Source: Candidatus Woesearchaeota archaeon (GTDB lineage Archaea; Nanobdellota; Nanobdellia; Woesearchaeales; DSVV01). Taken from it: DNA of 26,937 nucleotides. Of this stretch, positions 7,711-13,690 are shown piece after piece (the first letter of the stretch is position 1; every line of letters starts with the position of its first letter). A program made the position numbers and the translations under genes. The notes below the pieces were generated by a model. That model saw nothing but the letters and a program-made list of their open reading frames with translations. It made no database searches and was not told the DNA's origin. Where the stretch lies: the NCBI GenBank assembly GCA_016205905.1, contig JACQSP010000103.1, positions 1 through 26,937 on the forward strand, given 5' to 3'.

Positions 7711-8115
7711 TCATCGTAAAAGAGGCTTACATTCTTCATTAGGATCACAATTAGGCCAGCAATTTGGAGTACAATCAGGGTAACAAATAGGTGGTTGACA
7801 TTCAGGATAACAATGTGGCCCACAATCGGGATGGCATTCATTAGAAGATGCAGAATATCCCTCAGTAACTCTTTTTAATCCACCTTCATCTCCAACCAAT
7901 TTGTCGATACCACCATCAATTCCGTCAGCCAATGCAGTTTTTCCTAATAATACCCCGCTTAATCCAACAACAACAGCAGTGCCTGCTTTTCTAAGAAAAT
8001 CTCGTCGGTCTGTTGATTCTTTTTCATAAGTTCTTTGCGATGTGTAATCTGATTTATCTTCGTTTGGTTGTTCGTAATGAACTAATTTTTCGTCTTGTTT
8101 ATCTTCTTTTGTCAT
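7711..8115 (-). CDS. Tat-exported Cys/Pro-rich protein 3
   Basis: Third Tat-signal paralog, 134 residues from the ATG at 8115. An in-frame GTG at 8124 lies inside the ribosome-binding sequence AGGTGAG, so I reject it as the start. It contains DRRDFLRKAGTAVVVGLSG and an ALA cleavage site. The segment DGIDGGIDKLVGDEGGLKRVTEGY is almost the same as in protein 1. A Cys-rich tail follows, with ECHPDCGPHCYPECQPPIC and further CxPxC steps. The very similar leaders of proteins 1 and 3, at DNA level too, point to recent duplication. A GATGATCATC palindrome overlaps the stop region. Confidence 0.74.
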   Translation of the reverse strand: MTKEDKQDEKLVHYEQPNEDKSDYTSQRTYEKESTDRRDFLRKAGTAVVVGLSGVLLGKTALADGIDGGIDKLVGDEGGLKRVTEGYSASSNECHPDCGPHCYPECQPPICYPDCTPNCWPNCDPNEECKPLLR

Positions 8116-8149
8116 TTTTCTCACCTTTGGAAATTATTGTTTTTTCATA

Positions 8150-8473
8150 TCAAAAATTCGGCCCATTATGATAATTTGAATTTGAGGAAGTTCCTGACAC
8201 TTTTCCACATAGAAAAGGCAAATATGGTGAAGTATAACAGTTACTGTCACATGCGCATCTATCTTCAGAAAGGTATCTGCAATCATAACCCTCACTTTCA
8301 CATATATTACAGCACATGATTAATTTATTTCTATTTACATCTGTATTATGTGCATCACCCTCACTTTTTATTGGATCTATTTCACAGCTAACAAGACCAC
8401 ACAAACTAGCGATAATTGTGGTCGGTACAATCAATTTATGTACTAGTTTTATTGTTATTTTTTGTTCTGGCAT
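8150..8473 (-). CDS. Cys-rich lipoprotein
   Basis: Protein of 107 residues starting MPEQKITIK, with an export signal (LIVPTTIIASLCGLVSC) ending in a lipobox-like LVSC. The mature part has a Cys-dense middle (CCNICESEGYDCRYLSEDRC, then ACDSNC) and ends in Ser/Asn/Gly residues. I prefer ATG 8473 to an in-frame start at 8527, because AGGAAAGAG precedes 8473 and the extra residues are highly basic and unlike the neighbours. It sits among the Tat-type Cys-rich genes, so it may share their transcript and fate. The spacing resembles small disulfide-rich domains; no family recognised. Confidence 0.68.
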   Translation of the reverse strand: MPEQKITIKLVHKLIVPTTIIASLCGLVSCEIDPIKSEGDAHNTDVNRNKLIMCCNICESEGYDCRYLSEDRCACDSNCYTSPYLPFLCGKVSGTSSNSNYHNGPNF

Positions 8474-8611
8474 TTTCTCTTTCCTTTTTGTTTTGTTATT
8501 TAATCTTCTTCTTTGTCGTATACACATATAACGCTTAATGGATTTAGCCTAACTGATTATAACCTCACACTAAATTTTTTTATAAAAATATAAAAAAATC
8601 AAAAAATAAGT

Positions 8612-8917
8612 TTAATATGGTGCGCATGTTGGTCGGCAAGGACGTGCTGGATCACATGGATAACATGGATAACACGTTGTATAATTTGTGTCGTTTGTTA
8701 CTTTTTGTATTACCGTGTTGCTACTATCTGTTCCACTAACTGCCTTATCTATACTATCAACATCTTTCGCAGATGCAACATTTCCTAATAAAATCCCGCC
8801 TAATCCAACAACAGCAACAACTGTTCTCAATAAATTAGGTTTGTCTCTTATTTGCCGTATGTAATCCGCGTTTGGTTGTTCATACCCAACTTGTTTTTCT
8901 TGTTTGTTTTCTTGCAT
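8612..8917 (-). CDS. Cys-rich exported protein with degenerate twin-arginine signal
   Basis: Paralog of the Tat-type proteins, 101 residues, starting MQENKQEKQVGYEQPNADY. The twin arginines and FLRK of the others are replaced by IRDKPNLLRTVVAVVGLGG, while the following GGILLGNVASA is kept. It therefore probably leaves the cell by Sec rather than Tat, or no longer leaves it. The joint IQKVTNDTNYTTC is conserved, followed by a short tail CYPCYPCDPARPCRPTC. AAGGAGGT, the strongest ribosome-binding site of the cluster, precedes the ATG. It is either a specialised short member or a decaying copy. Confidence 0.7.
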   Translation of the reverse strand: MQENKQEKQVGYEQPNADYIRQIRDKPNLLRTVVAVVGLGGILLGNVASAKDVDSIDKAVSGTDSSNTVIQKVTNDTNYTTCYPCYPCDPARPCRPTCAPY

Positions 8918-8935
8918 TTTATTTACCTCCTTCTT

Positions 8936-9241
8936 TCAATAATCTTTCCCATGAAGTTGATGAGGAACATCAGATGAAGGAGTGGACTTATCATAACACG
9001 AGCAAGTTTCTTCATATATTCCTGTTTGTGGATTATATTTTTCTCCTTCAGATTTACATCCATCATAATTACCGCAGCCAAGATTCTTACAACAATCTTT
9101 TCCAGTAGCTACATAACCATTTGAGCCAGGAACTTGCGTCGGCACAGTTAAACTCGGCGCGCAACTTTTCAAACTAACTAACAATGCCAGTCCAGAAACT
9201 CCGCTCATAATTTTTCTGACTAAATTATTTTTTGTTTGCAT
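8936..9241 (-). CDS. Cys-rich lipoprotein with MQTKNNLVRK leader
   Basis: Start MQTKNNLVRK, then IMSGVSGLALLVSLKSC, nearly the same export signal as the 4304-4636 product, ending in a lipobox-like LKSC. The mature part (about 75 residues) is different: it has KDCCKNLGCGNYDGC and TCSCYD, seven Cys in all after the anchor. I start at 9241; GGTGA, which overlaps the TGA stop of the upstream gene (9247-9249), lies 6 nt before it and suggests translational coupling. Function unknown. It shares the cluster with the radical SAM enzyme, but a direct link is unproven. Confidence 0.7.
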   Translation of the reverse strand: MQTKNNLVRKIMSGVSGLALLVSLKSCAPSLTVPTQVPGSNGYVATGKDCCKNLGCGNYDGCKSEGEKYNPQTGIYEETCSCYDKSTPSSDVPHQLHGKDY

Positions 9242-9246
9242 TTTAT

Positions 9247-9597
9247 TCACCATATTCCCCCTGAGCTATGATTCGGTCGAGAATCCGACACGCAGCTATA
9301 ACTTGTTTTAGTAGGACCCATTCCATCTTTTCTAGTAGTATAATTATAAGATTCACAATGATACCCAGAAGGGCACCCACTTACTGTTTCTCCACTTTCA
9401 ACTTTGTTGCCACCTACGATGTATGAGCAACCAGTACTAGAACTACTATAATCACCATTGTCACCTTCCTCAGTTTCACAACCTCCTAATGCTCCACCTA
9501 AAGCTAAAGTTAAAGCATAAGCTCCAATAGTCTTTCTAGCAAGACCTCTAAATTTATCCATTAAACTAATTTTTTGCTCAAGATTTTCTTTTTGCAT
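9247..9597 (-). CDS. Small lipoprotein
   Basis: Protein of 116 residues. After MQKENLEQKISLMDKFRGLA comes a hydrophobic segment (IGAYALTLALGGALGGC) with a good lipobox-like LGGC. The mature part is rich in Ser, Gly and Tyr with four Cys (TGCSYIVGG, SGCPSGYHC, SYSCVSD). GTGAG precedes the ATG at 9597. Its TGA stop overlaps the ribosome-binding site of the next gene, so the two are probably one transcript. No family recognised; lipid-anchored surface protein by signal only. Confidence 0.7.
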   Translation of the reverse strand: MQKENLEQKISLMDKFRGLARKTIGAYALTLALGGALGGCETEEGDNGDYSSSSTGCSYIVGGNKVESGETVSGCPSGYHCESYNYTTRKDGMGPTKTSYSCVSDSRPNHSSGGIW

Positions 9598-9667
9598 TTT
9601 CTCACTTTCATCATTTAAAATACAGTTCTTCTGATATTATACTCTCTTGCTTCTGCTTTTATTCGCT

Positions 9668-9868
9668 CTAATTCACTCTGATTAATTCTGTAAACGTAAT
9701 TGTAAGAAACCTTTTTTTCTCAGCAGATGTACTTTCAACTTTTGTCTCAAGTTCTTGTTCAGTTTTTGGTTTAATATTTTTTGTTTGCATTTTTTCACCT
9801 TGAACATTTTTTACATCTCCAAACGCTAAGCCATAAGCAAGAGCCATTGCAAGTAATAATTTTTTCAT
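9668..9868 (-). CDS. Small exported protein or leader peptide heading the Cys-rich cluster
   Basis: From the ATG at 9868 the product is 66 residues: MKKLLLAMALAYGLAFGDV looks like a signal peptide, followed by a charged, Cys-free tail. A second in-frame ATG at 9790 (MQTKNIKPK) has a better ribosome-binding site, AAGGTGA, six bases before it, so a 40-residue cytoplasmic product is also possible. An upstream start at 9928 would translate the promoter element and is rejected. The two-box element B ends about 22 bp before 9868. This is the first gene of the minus-strand run leading to the radical SAM gene, with a gap of 70 bp to the next. Function unknown. Confidence 0.5.
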   Translation of the reverse strand: MKKLLLAMALAYGLAFGDVKNVQGEKMQTKNIKPKTEQELETKVESTSAEKKRFLTITFTELIRVN

Positions 9869-9890
9869 ACATCTTAGTATACAAAGAGGA

Positions 9891-9919
9891 ATAATAAAAT
9901 CTTCTCTTCGTTTTTTTAC
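9891..9919 (-). promoter_or_regulatory. Two-box promoter-like element B
   Basis: Minus strand: GTAAAA (9914-9919), 17 bp, TATTAT (9891-9896), within TTTTTTGTAAAAAAAC and AAGATTTTATTATTCC. It stands at the head of the Cys-rich/radical SAM gene run. With a start site about 7 bp after the second box, the leader to ATG 9868 would be about 15 nt. Confidence 0.6.
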
Positions 9920-9986
9920 AAAAAACATAGAAATTGTTTGAATTAAAGGGGTTTCGTAAAGATTTGTTATACACTATATCTTAATC

Positions 9987-10227
9987 GTATTTGTTTAGCT
10001 AAACTCTTATTTCTTGCTCTCATTTCTTTTTTCCGCTCTCAATCCGTTTGTGGGACGCAGTCCACCGTTCACTATGATAAAACTGTTATTCGTTATTCGT
10101 CATTCGTAACTAAGAACGAAAAACGAATAACGTATTAATGAACGAATAACTTATAATTTTTCATAAGACGGTGGACTTCGTCCTTAGTACGTGCTCTGAG
10201 CAGAAAAAAAAACAGCTAAACAAATAC
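9987..10227. mobile_element. MITE-like element, copy 3, perfect 14-bp ends and 8-bp target duplication
   Basis: Non-coding element of 241 bp. Perfect terminal inverted repeats GTATTTGTTTAGCT (9987-10000) and its complement (10214-10227) are bounded by the direct repeat TCTTAATC (9979-9986 and 10228-10235). Inside, the family core appears on the left (GTTTGTGGGACGCAGTCC) and inverted on the right (GGTGGACTTCGTCC). Between them is an inverted repeat of ATTCGT units. The right-hand duplication covers the sigma gene's last Asp codon and stop, so the element inserted exactly at that gene's end. It has no transposase and would need one supplied elsewhere. The remaining 9869-9986 stretch holds only promoter B and AT-rich sequence. 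Confidence 0.9.
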
Positions 10228-10229
10228 TC

Positions 10230-11771
10230 TTAATCTAATAAGTCACGACAAGACTCAAATTTTTTCGCAAGCCGCTTCATAATTTTTCCTTCAAGTTGAT
10301 ACACTCTTATTCTGGATATACCCCATCTTGCTGCGATTTCCTCTCCTGTTTTCATACATCCTTCCAATCCAATGCGCCTTGCAACAATGTCTTCATCCCT
10401 GCTGCTTAAACTCATAAATACTTCGTGCGCTTTCTTATTCAGCTCATCTTCTATTATTCTATCCTCTGCGTTAGGTATACTTTTTGTGTTATCAGGTAAT
10501 TTGTCTAGAAGAGATAGGCCTTTTTCACTTTCTATTTGCTGATGCAAGCTTTTTGGAAAAAGAACTTGTTGTCCACGCTCTAAATCTTTTATTTCATTAT
10601 CTGAAAGCCCCATTTGTTTGTATACTTCATCCCTCGTTGGCTCTCTGCTTTCTTTTTTGGCCAATTCCTGCCTTATTTCTTCATAATGCCTTATCTTTGC
10701 ATTAAATTTCCAAGGTGTTCTGATTAATCTAATCTGGTCATCAATCGCACGGTTAATCTCGGATTTTATAGAATGTCTTGCATAAGCACTAAACCTGACA
10801 TATTTATTGCAGTCAAACTTTTCTGCTGCTCTCATCAATCCAATATTCCCTTCTTGGATTAAATCTAATATATCCAAATCACCAGAAACATGGCGCATTT
10901 TTTGATAATATCTGCGTGCAATTGGAATAACCATCCCAAAATATGGCTCTAAGAATTTATTTACATTTTCTTCATATTCTTTTAATTGTTTTTCAAGAAG
11001 TGCTGTTTCTAATGTCTTTTTTGCTATTTTTTTGTTATTGTTTGTATAATTCTTTGTGTCTGTTTCATTATGCTCACATATCAATTCATTATCATATCTT
11101 ACGCTTTGATTCTTACCATACATTGCAATTATTTTATGGTAATAATTAAAAGTTAGATGCATTTGCCTGAGGCATTCAGCCATCTTCCCACATCTTTCTG
11201 CATGTGTTCCTTGTTGTTGTTTTTCACTGTTTAATTCTGCATTGTTTAATCTTCTTTTGGAATCTATGCTTTCAGAATCTATACTCTTAGAATTTATGCT
11301 TTCAGAATCTATACTCTCAGAATTTATACTTTCAGAATATATGCTCTCAGAATCTATACTTTTATAATTTATACTCTCAGAATCAATTGCCTTTAGTTTT
11401 TCATAAAGCGACGCCAATATTCTGTGCGGTGTTTCTTCTTCACCTATCCCTGCCAAAGTAAATTTCTCGTCAGGATTAGAAAGAATTCTCTCAAGCTCCT
11501 GAAACAATTCTTTTTTGGCATATCTGCAAATGCTTTCAAGAAGCCGATCTCTGCTCTGAGCTATTCGCTGGTAAAGTTCTCTCTCTTTCTCGTTTGAAGG
11601 CAGATTGTAACTATCACAATTATAACCATCACTACAACTAACATCTCTTTTAGAAGCAACATCTCTCAAATAAGTGGGAAGAGGAGAAAGCTCTAAATAT
11701 TTCTCCTCCTCTTGAATTCTATCATGGATTCCATCTGTACTTATGTTTTCAGAGAGGTTTTGCTGTAGCAT
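10230..11771 (-). CDS. Sigma-70 family RNA polymerase sigma factor
   Basis: Protein of 513 residues. A region 1.2-like segment (YLRDVA ... ERELYQRIAQSRDRLLESI) lies near residues 32-80. Region 2 (about 270-345) contains DLIQEGNIGLMRAAEKFD and RFSAYARHSIKSEINRAI, the core-binding and -10 recognition helices. Region 3 follows (REPTRDEVYKQMGLS). Region 4 (about 455-505) contains the helix-turn-helix TGEEIAARWGISRIRVYQLE for -35 contact. All DNA- and core-binding parts are intact. An unusual insertion of about 180 residues between regions 1.2 and 2 includes a pentapeptide repeat (SIDSE/SINSE). The gene follows the M20 peptidase by 21 bp, probably on one transcript from element C. A bacterial-type sigma is unexpected in an archaeal-looking genome; a few such cases have been reported in DPANN genomes. 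Confidence 0.92.
   Translation of the reverse strand: MLQQNLSENISTDGIHDRIQEEEKYLELSPLPTYLRDVASKRDVSCSDGYNCDSYNLPSNEKERELYQRIAQSRDRLLESICRYAKKELFQELERILSNPDEKFTLAGIGEEETPHRILASLYEKLKAIDSESINYKSIDSESIYSESINSESIDSESINSKSIDSESIDSKRRLNNAELNSEKQQQGTHAERCGKMAECLRQMHLTFNYYHKIIAMYGKNQSVRYDNELICEHNETDTKNYTNNNKKIAKKTLETALLEKQLKEYEENVNKFLEPYFGMVIPIARRYYQKMRHVSGDLDILDLIQEGNIGLMRAAEKFDCNKYVRFSAYARHSIKSEINRAIDDQIRLIRTPWKFNAKIRHYEEIRQELAKKESREPTRDEVYKQMGLSDNEIKDLERGQQVLFPKSLHQQIESEKGLSLLDKLPDNTKSIPNAEDRIIEDELNKKAHEVFMSLSSRDEDIVARRIGLEGCMKTGEEIAARWGISRIRVYQLEGKIMKRLAKKFESCRDLLD
11260..11379 (-). repeat. Eight tandem 15-bp repeats within the sigma gene
   Basis: On the + strand the unit is GAATCTATACTCTCA with variants. 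Eight units in exact 15-bp register encode the pentapeptide series (E/K)SI(D/N/Y)S at about residues 131-170. Gain or loss of units keeps the reading frame, so linker length could vary between cells. A sequence of this kind should be disordered. Confidence 0.9.
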
Positions 11772-11792
11772 TTTTCATGTTGTCAAAGGAAT

Positions 11793-13355
11793 TCATTTTG
11801 TTGTATTCAATAATAATTGATAAGTAACTATGTTAGTCAGCACCATTGGCACTAAGCTTTTTTCTATTGAAAAACATTCATCATTGCCATGTGCTTTGTC
11901 ATCCATAGTATCTGCTGAATCATAAACAACAGGAGCTTTTAGTATTCCTTGATAAAATCCTACAATTGGCTCTGTTCCACCGACTGGAACAATGTCTGGT
12001 TGGATGCCGAATATCATGCTTAATGCTCTTGAGCGTGCTTTTACATATACATTTTCTGTGTCAGCACTAGCAGGATAGTCTCTGCTTATCACATTTATTC
12101 TAATCTGGTCTGGTGCTAAACAAGTTTGTTTTGCCCTTTGATAAATCTCTCTAGTTGCAATCTCTGCAATTTTATTAGGGTCCTGATTTGGCACAAGTCT
12201 CATAGTGAAATAAGCCTCTGCTTCTGAAGTTGTTTTATTTCCATCTTCATTAGGTACAACTTTCTTCTCTTTGTCTTTTTTTCTGTAAATAGCATGTATT
12301 TCTGACGTTGGTTGAGTCCACATAGCTGACTTTACTTCTTCAACATTTTTAGGAATAATATGTTTGATTTTATAAGTATCCATAAATCCATTAAGATCAT
12401 ATTCTAAAGATTTAATATGCTCCGTCTCTGCTTCACTTGGTTTTTGTACATCATCATAAAATCTTGGTAACAAGCATTGTTGTGTTTTAGGTTCAATTAA
12501 TCCTGATAGTATCCATGTAAGCGCAGTATTCGCATTGCATAGTACGCTGCCTCCATCACCTGAATGAGGATCATTTTCTGCAGTTTTTACATTAATATAC
12601 ATAGCTACTAAACCTCTGCTGCGATAAGTTATTGCAGGCACACTCGGCCTAATATTGCCAGAATCAGTAATAAGCACTACATCTGTTTTTAGAAGATCTT
12701 TATATTTTTCTATTAATTTGTCCATCTCTTCGCTGCCTTTTTCTTCACCGCCTTCCAAAAGAAATTTTATATTTATTGGCAAAGGCGTTCCTGTTTTCAC
12801 ATATGCTTCTATTGCGTCTAAATGAGTTAAGGCTTGGCCGTCATCACTTGATCCTCTTCCGCATAACTCTCTTTTTCCATCTTTTATTATTATTTTTGGT
12901 TCAAAAGGCTTTGTGATAGTCCATAATGCTTCTACAGCAGGTTGTGTATCATAATGCCCACCAATTAATAAAGTTGGTACGTTTTTATTAGGGCTTTTTA
13001 TTTCACCATACACACTAGGATAAGATTCTCCTTCACGTAAAATTTTGACATTTTGAACACCAGCATTTCTTAACATGTCCGCCATTAATTCAGCGCAAGG
13101 CATCATTTCATCCGATGTTTTTTGTTTGCTAATGCACATGCCCGTTATATGTGGTTTGTGGTATGTTTCAATCCACCTATCTATATTATTATGCACAAAA
13201 TCCTCTAATTTAGAAGGTACTTCTATTCTTGTTTGATCATCATTAATTCTATTTTCTTTTGCTTCGCTGGTTGATAAACAACCATTCCCTAAAGTCAAAC
13301 TTGTTGCGTAAAGCGCTGCATCTCTTAATAATTTTCTAAAATTTCTTCCAACCAT
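11793..13355 (-). CDS. Exported M20-family metallopeptidase, lipoprotein
   Basis: Di-zinc peptidase of the M20 (carnosinase/ArgE-DapE) type, about 520 residues, likely cleaving dipeptides or acyl-amino acids outside the cell. The signal (LLRDAALYATSLTLGNGC) ends in a lipobox-like GNGC. Metal and catalytic residues from ATG 13355: GGHYD (H134, D136), SSDDG (bridging Asp about 171), EGGEEKGS (catalytic Glu and ligand Glu, 204-205), LITDSG (ligand Asp) and the late His of AHGNDE. The dimerisation-domain insert is present. GGAGGGG six bases before 13355 fixes the start; the ATG at 13370 overlaps this site. It is the first gene of a unit with the sigma factor, under element C. Peptide scavenging or processing of exported peptides are both possible. 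Confidence 0.9.
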   Translation of the reverse strand: MVGRNFRKLLRDAALYATSLTLGNGCLSTSEAKENRINDDQTRIEVPSKLEDFVHNNIDRWIETYHKPHITGMCISKQKTSDEMMPCAELMADMLRNAGVQNVKILREGESYPSVYGEIKSPNKNVPTLLIGGHYDTQPAVEALWTITKPFEPKIIIKDGKRELCGRGSSDDGQALTHLDAIEAYVKTGTPLPINIKFLLEGGEEKGSEEMDKLIEKYKDLLKTDVVLITDSGNIRPSVPAITYRSRGLVAMYINVKTAENDPHSGDGGSVLCNANTALTWILSGLIEPKTQQCLLPRFYDDVQKPSEAETEHIKSLEYDLNGFMDTYKIKHIIPKNVEEVKSAMWTQPTSEIHAIYRKKDKEKKVVPNEDGNKTTSEAEAYFTMRLVPNQDPNKIAEIATREIYQRAKQTCLAPDQIRINVISRDYPASADTENVYVKARSRALSMIFGIQPDIVPVGGTEPIVGFYQGILKAPVVYDSADTMDDKAHGNDECFSIEKSLVPMVLTNIVTYQLLLNTTK

Positions 13356-13461
13356 CTTTCTCCCCTCCATTTATATAATAACTTTTCTAAACTTTTTTTC
13401 TCATGAGATTTTTACAAATTTAATCTCAACAGAATTTCAAAGAAAGAGTATGCAACGACGA

Positions 13462-13490
13462 ATGATAAAATCTTGTTCTGATTTTTTTAC
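13462..13490 (-). promoter_or_regulatory. Two-box promoter-like element C
   Basis: Minus strand: GTAAAA (13485-13490), 17 bp, TATCAT (13462-13467), within CTTTTCGTAAAAAAATC and AAGATTTTATCATTC. It lies about 107 bp before the M20 peptidase start. If read by the sigma factor encoded second in this unit, the operon would be autoregulated. Confidence 0.62.
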
Positions 13491-13558
13491 GAAAAGATTA
13501 AGAGATAATGCATTTATCGTTGTTTTGTAAAAATTATGTTAATTCTGATGCCTTTCTA

Positions 13559-13690
13559 TAATGTCGGACATAAATATTTAGGTCACTTAGTCAGCTTTTG
13601 CGGTTTTTAAAATTTTAATATGATTTAATGTCTTTTTGTATTGTCTAACACAAATATTCATTAATAAACCGCAAAAGTTCAGTCACTTAC
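13559..13690. repeat. Third stem-loop element, downstream of the 14502 gene
   Basis: Contains a perfect 12-bp inverted repeat, CTTTTGCGGTTT (13595-13606) with its complement (13666-13677). It begins with TAATGTCGGACATAAATATT, identical to positions 4-23 of the window. A related TGTCTAACACAAATATT occurs near 13642. GTCACTTA appears twice (13582-13589 and 13682-13689), the second touching the stop codon of the neighbouring gene. Position and the GTCACTTACTAT word match the arrays beside the two paralogous genes at 271-645 and 1788-2168. Together with promoter C this accounts for the 13356-13689 gap. Confidence 0.75.

Noticed and set aside
9953..9985. A sixth two-box promoter element on the + strand (TTTCGTAAAG)
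   Set aside because: The second box is not at the fixed 17-bp distance and no + strand gene follows.
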